64,000 bases of DNA. Origin: SB25 sp050180705. Lineage in GTDB: Bacteria > Bacteroidota > Bacteroidia > Bacteroidales > Tenuifilaceae. The notes beneath the pieces were generated by a model. The model was not told the DNA's origin, did not search any database, and saw nothing but the letters and a program-made list of their open reading frames with translations. Made by a program: the position numbers and the translations under genes. This document shows, piece by piece, positions 15,977 to 25,198 of this stretch; position 1 is the stretch's first letter, and every line of letters begins with the position of its first letter. The stretch covers positions 1-64,000 of the forward strand of contig JBFXDX010000007.1 of the NCBI GenBank assembly GCA_050180705.1. Reading direction: 5' to 3'.

Positions 15977-16004
15977 CCTTAACCTAATGTTAAGTTAATG
16001 TTAA
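15977..16004 (-). promoter_or_regulatory. Putative Pho box of the phosphate transporter gene, three phased repeats
   Basis: Minus-strand TTAACA at 16004, TTAACA at 15993 and TTAAGG at 15982, all 11 bases apart; the first two units read CTTAACATTA. It is 43 bases from the -7 element, further than at the other copies, which is a caveat; a fourth in-phase TTAAA lies at 15949. Confidence 0.6.
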
Positions 16005-16077
16005 GTTTTTTCTCGTTTATATTGATTTTGTTAATAAAACAATACTTAATTGTTTTTGGGATGAGAGAAATTGTAGA

Positions 16078-16824
16078 TTACTTAGCATCAATTTCTTTGA
16101 GAACTTCCTTTTTCCGTATCGAGACAGGAATTAAAGTACCGTCAGTCATTTTTATGGAAGGTGAAGGAAATCGTATAACTTTACTTATGAATACAGAATT
16201 TATAAGATGCGATTGGTGACATCTTATGAATCCGCATTCGGCAAGTAATTCCTCATATTCTTTTAAGGTTTTTGACACACGAATTGGGTCACCTTCGGTA
16301 AGTATAAATTCGGTTACATTATTATGCGATTCGCAGCGTAGTATTTGGTCGGTGTCTACTACATGTATTCCGCTGATGGTTTTGAGAACAAGTTTTTTAT
16401 TGGTAGATTCTTGGTTTGATGTATTGGTGAGTAATGCTTCAAACTTGTTTTGTGTTTCGGATTGATTGTATGTTGTCGATATTTTTTCGATTGCTGCAAT
16501 AAGATCGGTCGGATCAATTGGCTTTAGTAGATAATCAAGTGCGCTATACTTAAAAGCTTTTATGGCGAACTCCTGGTATGCTGTTACAATAATAAGATGA
16601 AAGTTAATGGGCGATACTCGTCGAAGTAGGTCGAATCCATTTCCATCGTTCATTTGCATATCAAGGAAAACCACTTCTGGTTTCAGGTTGTATATACACC
16701 TATGTCCAGATTCAACTCCATCGGCTTCACCAATAACTTTTATATTGGGACAGTAGATATTTAGCATCTGTTTTAATACTTCCCGTACCTTACTTTCGTC
16801 GTCAATTATAACAGCATTAAACAT
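16078..16824 (-). CDS. LytTR-family response regulator
   Basis: 248 residues. Receiver domain 1-120 with Asp8/Asp9 and phosphorylation site Asp55 (EVVFLDMQMNDGNG) and the KPIDP lysine; LytTR DNA-binding domain about 145-245 (LVLKTISGIHVVDTDQILRC, FIRCHQSHLINSVFISKV). Its start codon overlaps the last base of the kinase gene, so translation is coupled. The pair is divergent from the heavy-metal efflux operon at 17756, which is therefore a plausible target. Confidence 0.93.
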   Translation of the reverse strand: MFNAVIIDDESKVREVLKQMLNIYCPNIKVIGEADGVESGHRCIYNLKPEVVFLDMQMNDGNGFDLLRRVSPINFHLIIVTAYQEFAIKAFKYSALDYLLKPIDPTDLIAAIEKISTTYNQSETQNKFEALLTNTSNQESTNKKLVLKTISGIHVVDTDQILRCESHNNVTEFILTEGDPIRVSKTLKEYEELLAECGFIRCHQSHLINSVFISKVIRFPSPSIKMTDGTLIPVSIRKKEVLKEIDAK

Positions 16825-17567
16825 TATATTGGAATTTTAAGTTTAACCAAGGTTCCGTGGTGTGTTGGATCCAGAGTACTTACATCAATTATACTCATCT
16901 TAATATCTAGCCCTTTCGATTGTTTAATTTTACAGATTCGTTCTTTTGTTATTTCGGTAGCCAATGAGCGGTGACTTTTTCCGGTATTCATTTGGAGTTG
17001 CTTCGATTTTTCTATACCTACACCGTTATCTTCAACTTCGATAAATAGAAAGTTATTATCCTCAGCAATAAAGCGAATATCGAGTTTTCCTTTCTCCGAT
17101 ATATGTATAAACCCGTGCTCAATGGCATTTTCAATTAACGGTTGAGCTAGCATTGGCGGCAATTTTATATGATCGGTATTAATGTTGCTAATTACTTGAA
17201 TGTTGTATTCAAACCGTTCTTCGAATCGGAGTGCTTGTAGCTCAAGGTAGTGTTTAAGCGTGATTACTTCGCTTTCGAGCGAGTTAAATTCTTTTCGCGA
17301 GTTCTCCAAAATAAGCCTGATTAACTTGGCAAAACTTGCCAGGTATTTACTCGCCTGATGGGCTTCGTTGCGGAATATATAACTTTGAATGGCTGTTAAG
17401 GAATTAAATACAAAATGAGGATTCATCTGCGAAAGAAGCAGTTGTTGTTCTATTTGCAGGGTATGGCGCTTGTTTGCAACATATTTACGGTACAGCATAA
17501 CAATTGCAAATATGCTAAGGATCAATAATGAACTAATTACTATGATTATATAAGTTGATTGTGGCAT
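16824..17567 (-). CDS. LytS/YehU-type sensor histidine kinase
   Basis: 247 residues from the ATG at 17567. One N-terminal transmembrane helix (about 6-26), then the His_kinase domain with phospho-acceptor His51 in MNPHFVFNSL, an N box ENAIEHGF, and G1 VEDNGVGI. There is almost no extracytoplasmic part, so sensing must occur in or near the membrane or through a partner. A longer frame starts at 17693, but a good promoter (-33 TTTG and -7 TATTTTTG at 17587-17617) lies inside that extension, so 17567 is the better start. Overlaps the response regulator gene by one base. Confidence 0.92.
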   Translation of the reverse strand: MPQSTYIIIVISSLLILSIFAIVMLYRKYVANKRHTLQIEQQLLLSQMNPHFVFNSLTAIQSYIFRNEAHQASKYLASFAKLIRLILENSRKEFNSLESEVITLKHYLELQALRFEERFEYNIQVISNINTDHIKLPPMLAQPLIENAIEHGFIHISEKGKLDIRFIAEDNNFLFIEVEDNGVGIEKSKQLQMNTGKSHRSLATEITKERICKIKQSKGLDIKMSIIDVSTLDPTHHGTLVKLKIPI

Positions 17568-17586
17568 TTCTTTAATTTTACCCAAA

Positions 17587-17617
17587 CAAAAATAGTTGGT
17601 ATAGTTTACTATGCAAA
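17587..17617 (-). promoter_or_regulatory. Promoter of the LytTR two-component pair
   Basis: On the minus strand TTTG (17614-17617), 19 bases, then TATTTTTG (17587-17594). This matches both elements of the Bacteroidota promoter and places the RNA start only about 13 bases before the ATG at 17567. Confidence 0.7.
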
Positions 17618-17730
17618 AAATATTAACCCTATCTGTTCGATTCAGCAAAAGTGCTTTGGATGCGATTAAACCAAACTCAAACTTTCGGGTCAATTTTACG
17701 TTAAAAAATTTATTCTAAAGATATAGTTTT

Positions 17731-17738
17731 TACTTTTG
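17731..17738 (+). promoter_or_regulatory. -7 element of the heavy-metal efflux operon
   Basis: TACTTTTG, perfect TAnnTTTG, 18 bases before the ATG at 17756. No -33 TTTG at the normal spacing, consistent with a promoter that needs an activator. Confidence 0.6.
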
Positions 17739-17755
17739 CACCATAATTCGGTAAA

Positions 17756-18190
17756 ATGAAGCAGCGCAATATAGCATTTACTATTATTCTGCTTGCCAAT
17801 GTAATGTTATTGGTACACTCACTTATGCCGCACCATCATCATAATGGAGTTGTTTGTTTCACTGAATCTCACTCACAATGTTCCTGCAATTCCAACAATC
17901 ATAGTAACGATTGCGGTACGCATCACAGTTCCAATGGCGATGATTCTGGCTGTTGTGTGGTTAAACAGGATTACCTGGTTCCTTCCGATGAAATTGGTAA
18001 AACAACTCGTTGTGTGGTTCACGAAATCAACACTAAAATTTCAAACTGGTTTATTCCTCTTTTAACAAGTAGTGTTGAGTTACAGGTAATTTACGAAATC
18101 AAATTCAAATTTCATTTTTTTGATGATTTCCCTCTCTACAGCTGTTTTATTGACTCTGGCCTTTCGTTAAGGGCTCCTCCAAGTATTTAG
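17756..18190 (+). CDS. Exported His/Cys-rich protein heading a metal-efflux operon (DUF6769-like)
   Basis: 144 residues. Signal peptide or anchor (IAFTIILLANVMLLVHSLM), then PHHHHNG, a Cys/His/Ser/Asn-rich stretch at about 40-68 containing CSC, CGTHH and GCC, and a hydrophobic-aromatic C-terminal half. Proteins of this type commonly precede CusBAC or CzcCBA genes in Bacteroidota and are thought to bind metal in the periplasm. It is first in the operon, 87 bases before the adaptor gene. The metal is not determinable; thiols plus His suggest Cu or Ag or Zn. Confidence 0.75.
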   Translation: MKQRNIAFTIILLANVMLLVHSLMPHHHHNGVVCFTESHSQCSCNSNNHSNDCGTHHSSNGDDSGCCVVKQDYLVPSDEIGKTTRCVVHEINTKISNWFIPLLTSSVELQVIYEIKFKFHFFDDFPLYSCFIDSGLSLRAPPSI

Positions 18191-18277
18191 TGTACTATTT
18201 TTTAAAAGTTCTGTCATAGCAATCCTCTATTGTTAATGACGTCTTTAATATTTACATATACATTAAATACTTAAACA

Positions 18278-19822
18278 ATGAATTCTTTTAAATACTTATT
18301 GATTTTATCAGCATTAGCATTATGGGGTTGTAACCATACCCAAACAAAAACCGATGAGCACGATCATAGTGGTCATCGCCATTCAGAAGGCGAAGTTCAT
18401 GCGCACGAGGAGGAAGCCGAAAAAGTTCAGTACACAGCATATACCGATGCATTTGAACTTTTTGCCGAGGCCGATATGTTTATTGTAAATGAGTCCGCCA
18501 ACATACTTTCGCACTTTACATTTCTTAACAATTTCAAGCCATTGGAGGAGGGGACTATTTCTGTTAAGCTTGTTGTTAACGGAAAGGAAGTTTCTCAAAC
18601 TCTCGAAAATCCAACTAAAAAGGGGATATATAGTTTTAATATTACTCCTGATGTAGTAGGCGATGGCCAGTTAATTTTTGACATCAGTTCAAGTGGTGGA
18701 AAATCGCAGATAATAGTTAACAATGTTGAGGTTTTTGCAGATGATCACGAGGCCGAGGAGCATCATCATCACGAAGAGGGTTCAGCTGTAAATACAATAG
18801 CCTTTACCAAGGAGAAGTCGTGGAAGATCGACTTTGCCACAGAGAATCCAGTTCTTCAACCTTTTGGTCAGGTTATCAAAACTACAGCCAAGGTTGTTCC
18901 TGCTGTTTCGGACGAGTTGATAATTACTGCAAAGGCAAAGGGTGTTGTGCTTATGAATTCAGGGGCTGTACTTGCTGGGAATAGCGTAAATAGCGGATCA
19001 TCATTATTTACTATTGGGGCTACTGGAATTGCCGACGAGAATTCCTCGGTGGTATATAACGAAGCAAAGAATAACTTTGAGAAGGCAAAGGCCGATTACG
19101 AGCGTGCGCAGGAGCTTGCCAAGGATAAAATTACCTCCGATAAGGATTTGCTGCAGGCTAAGGTCGATTACGAAAATGCAAAGGTTCATTTCGAGAGTAT
19201 CAGCAGTAATTACAATGCATCGGGCATTGCGGTAAAGAGCAGTATCGATGGTTATGTATCGCAGGTTTATGTTTCCAATGGACAGTTTGTTGAGGTTGGG
19301 CAGCCTTTAATCAGTGTAATCAAAAACAAAAATGTTTACCTAAAAGCCGAAGTTCAGCCAAAGTACACATCAATCCTTGGTTTTGTTAAATCGGCGAATA
19401 TCAAACTGGCACCAAAGAGTACTTTATCGCTCGAAGATTTAAATGGAAAGGTTGTTTCTCTAGGGAAATCAACAGAGGCTGATGGTTTCTTAATTCCTGT
19501 TACTTTACAGGTTGAGAATAATGGCACTTTTGTTTCCGGTAGTTTTGTTGATGTATATCTAAAGGCCGAAACATCAAAGCAAGCATTAACTATTCCAACT
19601 TCAGCTCTTCTTGAGGAGCAGGGCTCATTCTCTGTACTGGTTCAGGTTAATCCAGAGTTATTTGAGAAACGCGAGGTTAAGGTTGGTGTTACCGATGGCC
19701 TTAGAACCGAAATTCTAACTGGAATTTCAGCAACCGACAGGGTTGTAACCAAAGGGGCAATTCTGGTTAAATTAGCACAGGCTTCGGGCGCGCTGGATCC
19801 TCATGCTGGTCACGTTCACTAA
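18278..19822 (+). CDS. RND efflux periplasmic adaptor (CusB/CzcB-like), lipoprotein
   Basis: 514 residues. Lipobox at Cys18 (LALWGC), a His-rich stretch (HDHSGHRHSEGEVHAHEEE), an extra N-terminal beta domain at about 50-150 that ends in DDHEAEEHHHHEEG, then the adaptor core: biotinyl-lipoyl-like AKGVVLMNSGAVLAGNSVNS, a helical hairpin (YNEAKNNFEKAKADYERAQE), second lipoyl half IDGYVSQVYVSNGQFVEVGQ, beta-barrel and membrane-proximal domains. The very C-terminus is DPHAGHVH. It links the inner-membrane pump with the outer-membrane channel and may hand over metal through its His clusters. Ends 13 bases before the pump gene. Confidence 0.93.
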   Translation: MNSFKYLLILSALALWGCNHTQTKTDEHDHSGHRHSEGEVHAHEEEAEKVQYTAYTDAFELFAEADMFIVNESANILSHFTFLNNFKPLEEGTISVKLVVNGKEVSQTLENPTKKGIYSFNITPDVVGDGQLIFDISSSGGKSQIIVNNVEVFADDHEAEEHHHHEEGSAVNTIAFTKEKSWKIDFATENPVLQPFGQVIKTTAKVVPAVSDELIITAKAKGVVLMNSGAVLAGNSVNSGSSLFTIGATGIADENSSVVYNEAKNNFEKAKADYERAQELAKDKITSDKDLLQAKVDYENAKVHFESISSNYNASGIAVKSSIDGYVSQVYVSNGQFVEVGQPLISVIKNKNVYLKAEVQPKYTSILGFVKSANIKLAPKSTLSLEDLNGKVVSLGKSTEADGFLIPVTLQVENNGTFVSGSFVDVYLKAETSKQALTIPTSALLEEQGSFSVLVQVNPELFEKREVKVGVTDGLRTEILTGISATDRVVTKGAILVKLAQASGALDPHAGHVH

Positions 19823-19835
19823 AAATACTGTGACT

Positions 19836-22800
19836 ATGCTGGATAGAATTATAAAATTCTCGTTGAGCAATAAGTACTTGGTATTACTTTGCTCGCTTGT
19901 ATTGGTGGTTGTTGGAACTCGGACAGCCCTCAATATGGATATTGATGTTTTCCCCGATTTAACTGCTCCAACCGTTGTGGTTATGACCGATGCGCATGGT
20001 ATGGCATCGGAGGAGGTGGAGCGTTTGGTTACTTTCCCCATTGAAACAGCGTTGAACGGCGCAACCGATGTTCGCCGAGTGCGTTCTGTATCGGCACAAG
20101 GGTACTCTTTTGTTTGGGTTGAGTTCGATTGGGGTACCGATATTTTTAAGGCTCGTCAGATTGTTAGTGAAAAGCTGATTTCAGTAAACTCGCAAATGCC
20201 TATTGGTGTTGGTCAGCCTGCGCTTGCTCCGCAATCGAGCATAATGGGTGAGATTTTCTTTGTGGGCTTACAGGCCGATAGCACCAGTATGATGGATTTG
20301 CGCACCATTGCAGAGTGGAATGTTCAGCCATTAGTACTTTCTACAGGTGGTGTGTCGCAGGTTACCATAATTGGTGGCGATTTTAAGCAGTATCAGGTAT
20401 TAGCCGATCCTGTTAAAATGATGCATTACAATGTATCGATGACGGAGTTGATGGATGTTTGCAGTGGCGTTAGCCAAAACTCAACAGGAAGTAATGTGCG
20501 TCAGTATGGGAACGAGTATGTTGTTCGCGGCATTGCCCGTACTTATGACCTAGAGCAACTTGGTAACTCGTTTGTGAAATCTATCAACGGAAAACCTGTT
20601 CGTATAAACGACGTTGCCGAGGTTGTTATTGGAAGCGCAGTAAAAATGGGTTATGCATCGGAGAATGCAAAGCCTGCAATCATTCTATCAATCTCAAAGC
20701 AACCCAATGCAAACACGCTCGATGTTACAGAAAGAATTGAGGAAAATCTGGAAACGCTGAAAAAGACACTACCTGCCGATGTTAAGCTCGATACAAAAAT
20801 CTTCCGTCAGGCCGATTTCATTGAAACATCTGTTAATAACGTAAAGGATGCACTTATCGAGGGGGCAATCTTTGTAATCATCATCCTTTTCCTATTCCTT
20901 GGTAGTTTCCGCACAACCATAATTTCGCTTTTGGCAATTCCTCTATCGTTGCTGGGCGCAATTGTAGTGCTAAATGCGCTGGGTTTAACCATTAACACAA
21001 TGAGTTTGGGAGGTATGGCAATTGCCATTGGATCGTTGGTCGACGATGCCATTATTGATGTTGAGAATGTTTACAAGCGATTGCGGCAGAATAGGTTACT
21101 ACCCGAAAACGAAAAGCAATCATCGTTTACCGTTGTATTTGATGCGTCCAGAGAAATTAGGGCATCAATTCTTAATGCAACGCTAATTATTATGGTAGCA
21201 TTCTTACCGCTATTTTTCCTTTCAGGAATGGAGGGTCGAATGCTTAAACCGCTTGGAATATCGTTTATTGTTTCGTTGTTTGTTTCACTTATTGTAGCAA
21301 TGACCTTAACGCCATTGCTAGCAAAAATGCTACTTTCGGACGATAAGTATCTCTCCAAGAACGAAAAGGAGAAATGGCTTGTTCGTAAGATGTCGTACTA
21401 CTATGAGGAATCGCTCGATTGGGTTTTACGTCACAAAAAAATGGTACTCCTCTCAGTATTTGGCTTATTCGTGGTTGCATTATTCCTGCTTTCGAGTATG
21501 GGTCGCAGTTTTCTTCCCGAGTTTAACGAGGGATCGTTAACCCTTTCGGTGATAACAAAACCCGGAACATCGTTGGAGGAGAGTAATAGGCTTGGTAATT
21601 TGGTTGAAACAGAGTTGCACTCCATTCCCGAGGTTGAAAGTACAGCCCGTAGAACTGGTCGTGGAGAGCTTGATGAGCACTCACAAACCACCAATAGTGC
21701 CGAGATAGATGTTAATTACGATTTAAAGGATAGGGATGCCGATGAGTTTTTAGCCGATGTCCGTGCAAAACTTGCAAGTATTCCGGGTATTGCATCAACA
21801 GTTGGTCAGCCATTGGGGCACAGAATCGACCATATGCTTTCGGGTACGCGTGCCAATATTGCCATTAAACTATTTGGAACCGATTTAAACCATATGTTTA
21901 CCGTTGGTAATCAAATTAAGGCTGCAATTGTAGGAACCGAAGGTTTAGTTGATGTTAACGTTGACCAACAGGTTGAGATTCCTCAAATACAGATTCGTGC
22001 GAACCGCGATATGCTTGCTGCATACGGGATTACCATTCAGGAATTCAACGAGTTTGTTGATGTGGCCTTTGGTGGCGAAAAGTTAGCCGACATCTACGAG
22101 GGACAGCAACGCTACGACCTCGTTCTACGCTTAAAACCCGATTACACCGAAACTATCGAGGGGATTCGTTCAGCGCTTATCGATACTCACAATGGCAAAA
22201 AGGTTCCATTGGAGCAGGTTGCCGATGTGGTTTCTGTATCGGGCCCAAGTTCAATAAGCAGGGAGAATGTACAGCGTAAAATTGTTATTTCGGCAAATGT
22301 GGCTGGTAGAGATTTACGTGGTGTTGTCAACGATATCAAGCAAAAGATTGATAAGAACATTCAACTTCCCGAAGGGTACAGGGTTGAGTATGGTGGACAG
22401 TTCGAGAGCGAGGCTAAAGCTTCGAGAACTCTTCTAATCACTTCAATTATCGCCATTATTGTGATATTCCTACTGCTATTTCAGGAGTTCAAAAACTTCA
22501 AGTTGGCCGGTATTATTCTGCTGAATTTACCGCTTGCGCTAATTGGAGGGGTGTTCTCAATCTACTTTACTTCGGGAACATTGAGCATTCCTGCGCTGAT
22601 TGGATTCATTACGCTTTTTGGAATTGCAACCCGAAACGGGATTCTGCTAATATCAAACTATCAACGCTTACAGTGTAAAGGACTTTGCGAGTACGAGATT
22701 GTTACGCGTGGCTCGTCCGACAGGTTAAATGCAATTTTGATGACCGCATTAACCGCTGCGCTTGCGCTAATTCCGTTGGCTGTTCGTGGTAATCTCTCAG

Positions 22801-22940
22801 GAAATGAAATTCAGAGCCCAATGGCAAAGGTTATTCTGGGAGGTTTACTAACATCAACATTACTGAATATTTACATTGTGCCAATTGTTTACAGCGCATT
22901 GTGTAAGCGTGGAATTATTAAAAACGATAACAATGACTAG
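19836..22940 (+). CDS. Heavy-metal RND efflux permease (CusA/CzcA family)
   Basis: 1034 residues from the ATG at 19836 (13 bases after the adaptor stop); a GTG/ATG extension in the same frame overlaps the adaptor and is not needed. N-terminal TM1, then the family signature DIDVFPDLTAPTVVV, the TM4 proton-relay segment GSLVDDAIIDVENVYKRLR with the paired Asp residues of HME-type RND pumps, and the second half mirroring the first (FLPEFNEGSLTLSVITKPGT, GIATRNGILLISNYQ). Twelve transmembrane helices expected. Exports heavy-metal ions from periplasm or cytosol through the tripartite complex. Its stop lies inside the start of the TolC gene (8-base overlap). Confidence 0.95.
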   Translation: MLDRIIKFSLSNKYLVLLCSLVLVVVGTRTALNMDIDVFPDLTAPTVVVMTDAHGMASEEVERLVTFPIETALNGATDVRRVRSVSAQGYSFVWVEFDWGTDIFKARQIVSEKLISVNSQMPIGVGQPALAPQSSIMGEIFFVGLQADSTSMMDLRTIAEWNVQPLVLSTGGVSQVTIIGGDFKQYQVLADPVKMMHYNVSMTELMDVCSGVSQNSTGSNVRQYGNEYVVRGIARTYDLEQLGNSFVKSINGKPVRINDVAEVVIGSAVKMGYASENAKPAIILSISKQPNANTLDVTERIEENLETLKKTLPADVKLDTKIFRQADFIETSVNNVKDALIEGAIFVIIILFLFLGSFRTTIISLLAIPLSLLGAIVVLNALGLTINTMSLGGMAIAIGSLVDDAIIDVENVYKRLRQNRLLPENEKQSSFTVVFDASREIRASILNATLIIMVAFLPLFFLSGMEGRMLKPLGISFIVSLFVSLIVAMTLTPLLAKMLLSDDKYLSKNEKEKWLVRKMSYYYEESLDWVLRHKKMVLLSVFGLFVVALFLLSSMGRSFLPEFNEGSLTLSVITKPGTSLEESNRLGNLVETELHSIPEVESTARRTGRGELDEHSQTTNSAEIDVNYDLKDRDADEFLADVRAKLASIPGIASTVGQPLGHRIDHMLSGTRANIAIKLFGTDLNHMFTVGNQIKAAIVGTEGLVDVNVDQQVEIPQIQIRANRDMLAAYGITIQEFNEFVDVAFGGEKLADIYEGQQRYDLVLRLKPDYTETIEGIRSALIDTHNGKKVPLEQVADVVSVSGPSSISRENVQRKIVISANVAGRDLRGVVNDIKQKIDKNIQLPEGYRVEYGGQFESEAKASRTLLITSIIAIIVIFLLLFQEFKNFKLAGIILLNLPLALIGGVFSIYFTSGTLSIPALIGFITLFGIATRNGILLISNYQRLQCKGLCEYEIVTRGSSDRLNAILMTALTAALALIPLAVRGNLSGNEIQSPMAKVILGGLLTSTLLNIYIVPIVYSALCKRGIIKNDNND

Positions 22941-24111
22941 GATTTTAGTTTTACTGATAAACATCGGGGTGTTTTGCACAATGGCAAAAGCGCAAAGTAC
23001 CATCCAAACTGTTCTGGATGAGATTGAGAAGAATAACACCACCATTCAGGCTCTACGCCAGAACGCCGATGCCGATAAGATTGCCAACAAAACTGGAATA
23101 ACACCCTCGAACCCAGAGTTTGAGTTTGGGTATTTGTGGGGAAACCCCTCATCAATTGGCAATAGAACCGATATTAGCGTAAGCCAATCGTTCGATTTTC
23201 CCACGGCTTACCTGCGTAAGGGTCAAATTGCGAATTCTCGCAATAGCAAGGTTGAGTTTGAGTACCAGAGTAAGGTTCGTGAAATTAAGTTCCGGGCCAC
23301 ATCGGTATGTGTCGATTTGATTTATCATAACGCCCTGCAGAACGAGTACAATCGACGTTTAAAACACGCTACAGGCATTGCCGATTCTTACAAGAAGCGA
23401 TACGAAATTGGCGATGCCAATATTCTGGATTACAATAAGGCTCAAATGAATCTGCTGAATGTAACCAAGGAGATGGAGAATAACGAGATTGAGCGAAAAT
23501 CGCTGTTGGCTGAATTGGCAAGTTTGAATGGCGGTAAGCCAATTGAGTTTGCCGATACACTGTTTTCAAGTTCAACCATCAATTCCGATTTTGGACAGTG
23601 GTACACTCAGGCAGAGCAGAATAACCCAACCCTAGCGGCATTGAAGCAGGAGGTTGAGGTTTCTCAACGCGAAATTCAGCTGAGCAGGGCATTGAGTTTG
23701 CCTAAGTTTAATGCTGGGTATATGAGCGAGAAGGTTGTAGGGGAACGCTTTCAAGGTGTTACAGTTGGTTTATCTATTCCTTTATGGGAAAATAAGAACA
23801 CTGTAAAATACGCTAAGTCTAAGTTTGCGGCGTATCAAACCATCGAGAACGATAGCAAGCTAAAGTACTATAACCACTTGATGATGCTACACCAAAAGGC
23901 TTTAGGAATGCAGCTTAGTGTTGATGATTATCGTAGCAAGTTTAAGAATTTCAACAATACCGATTTGCTCCAGAAAGCCCTAAATAAGGGTGAAATTTCG
24001 CTAGTTGAGTATCTGTACGAGTTATCGTTTTACTACGATAGCTTTGAAAAGTTACTTGCCATGGAGCGCGATTTGAATAGGGTAGTTGTGGAGATGAATT
24101 ACTGCCAGTAG
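22933..24111 (+). CDS. TolC-family outer-membrane channel of the metal efflux system
   Basis: 392 residues from the ATG at 22933, which overlaps the pump stop codon by 8 bases. Signal peptide TRILVLLINIGVFCTMAKAQ, then two OEP helical repeats: TVLDEIEKNNTTIQALRQNA, ISVSQSFDFPTAYLRKGQ, NPTLAALKQEVEVSQREIQL, VTVGLSIPLWENKNTVKYAK. Slightly short for TolC proteins but typical for CusC-like members in Bacteroidota. Last gene of the operon; terminator at 24141-24175. Confidence 0.93.
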   Translation: MTRILVLLINIGVFCTMAKAQSTIQTVLDEIEKNNTTIQALRQNADADKIANKTGITPSNPEFEFGYLWGNPSSIGNRTDISVSQSFDFPTAYLRKGQIANSRNSKVEFEYQSKVREIKFRATSVCVDLIYHNALQNEYNRRLKHATGIADSYKKRYEIGDANILDYNKAQMNLLNVTKEMENNEIERKSLLAELASLNGGKPIEFADTLFSSSTINSDFGQWYTQAEQNNPTLAALKQEVEVSQREIQLSRALSLPKFNAGYMSEKVVGERFQGVTVGLSIPLWENKNTVKYAKSKFAAYQTIENDSKLKYYNHLMMLHQKALGMQLSVDDYRSKFKNFNNTDLLQKALNKGEISLVEYLYELSFYYDSFEKLLAMERDLNRVVVEMNYCQ

Positions 24112-24140
24112 GTTTGCAATAACTTTCAGGTAAATATATA

Positions 24141-24175
24141 TCCCTGACAGGGTTCAAAGCCCTGTCAGGGATTTT
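24141..24175. terminator. Terminator after the metal efflux operon
   Basis: TCCCTGACAGGG, loop TTCAAAG, CCCTGTCAGGGA, then TTTTATTTA. It also lies at the 3' end of the convergent AraC gene. Confidence 0.9.
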
Positions 24176-24205
24176 ATTTATAGAGGCAATGTCATTGCTT
24201 TAGAT

Positions 24206-25054
24206 TTACCCATTTCGAAATTCGCTAGGTGACATCCCTGTGTGTGATTTGAAGTAGTTTGACATATAGGCTAAGTCCGAGAAATGATACTCGTCGGCAA
24301 TGTTTTGCAGGCTATCTCCGGTCGATTTCAGCCTGACCTTTAGCTCCAGCATTACGTAATCGTCGATCCATTGCTTTGCACCATAACCGCTAATAGCTGA
24401 TGTAATTGCAGAGAGATGCTTGGATGAAATGCAAAGGGCATCGGCGTAGAATTTTACTTCGCGGTTGGTTTTGTAGTTTCTTGTAACGAGGTTGGTAAAC
24501 TCTTCGTAGATTTCAGTTTTGCGGTTGTAGCTGAATTTTGTGTGCATTAAATCATCCTTACGGATTTTATCGTACATCTCTAGAAAGTAAATACGCAGAA
24601 GGTTCATCAGTAATTCGCGACGACAAAAACTTTGAGTATCGGTGAGCTTTTTATGTATGTCTGTAAAGCGGATCTGTTCCTCTCTAATCATGTCCTCACT
24701 AACTTTGTAGCAGAAGTGATACTGTAGGAAATTTAGGAATGCAGGTGGAAACCGGAAGGTAACTTCTTGTAGAATGTGTGGTGCAATCGAAAAGTACATC
24801 ACAGAGAAGTTGGTGCTGATGCTTTTAAGTTGTACAATTTGGCTGGGGAAAAGCATGATAATTTCCGACTTTACAAACTTATGCTTTGTTAAATTTACCT
24901 CAAAATCGGCGTCTCCATTCAGGCAGTAGCAAACAATACATCGTCCAATTTTAATTAGGCTTTGGCTTATCGGGAGTTTATCGCTGTTGAGCGATATTAC
25001 GATATCGTCATCGTTTAGCTCAGAATGCGAAAAGATATTATTGGCCGTTGGCAT
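24206..25054 (-). CDS. AraC-family transcriptional regulator
   Basis: 282 residues from the ATG at 25054. An N-terminal cupin-like sensing part (about 1-170) is followed by two HTH motifs at about 185-280, the second in LQNIADEYHFSDLAYMSNYF with KSHTGMSPSEFRNG, the AraC hallmark. A frame starting at 25192 adds 46 residues that would include a hydrophobic stretch, but this runs into the divergent promoter region and is unlikely. It is divergent from the TolC/HlyD/MFS operon at 25199-29127, so it probably controls that pump; the inducer is unknown. Confidence 0.9.
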   Translation of the reverse strand: MPTANNIFSHSELNDDDIVISLNSDKLPISQSLIKIGRCIVCYCLNGDADFEVNLTKHKFVKSEIIMLFPSQIVQLKSISTNFSVMYFSIAPHILQEVTFRFPPAFLNFLQYHFCYKVSEDMIREEQIRFTDIHKKLTDTQSFCRRELLMNLLRIYFLEMYDKIRKDDLMHTKFSYNRKTEIYEEFTNLVTRNYKTNREVKFYADALCISSKHLSAITSAISGYGAKQWIDDYVMLELKVRLKSTGDSLQNIADEYHFSDLAYMSNYFKSHTGMSPSEFRNG

Positions 25055-25198
25055 GCTGTTTCTTTTTCGCAAATAAACATCAAAAATTTTTCTATTAAGG
25101 ATGATTAATAGGAAATATTCACAAATAATGACGAATAAATAGAAACAACAACATGATTTAAGTTTCGGACTTTTGTGTCGAATTATAATCATCTATAC

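Noticed and set aside
20807..21694. Minus-strand ORFs inside the RND pump gene
   Set aside because: Antisense shadows.
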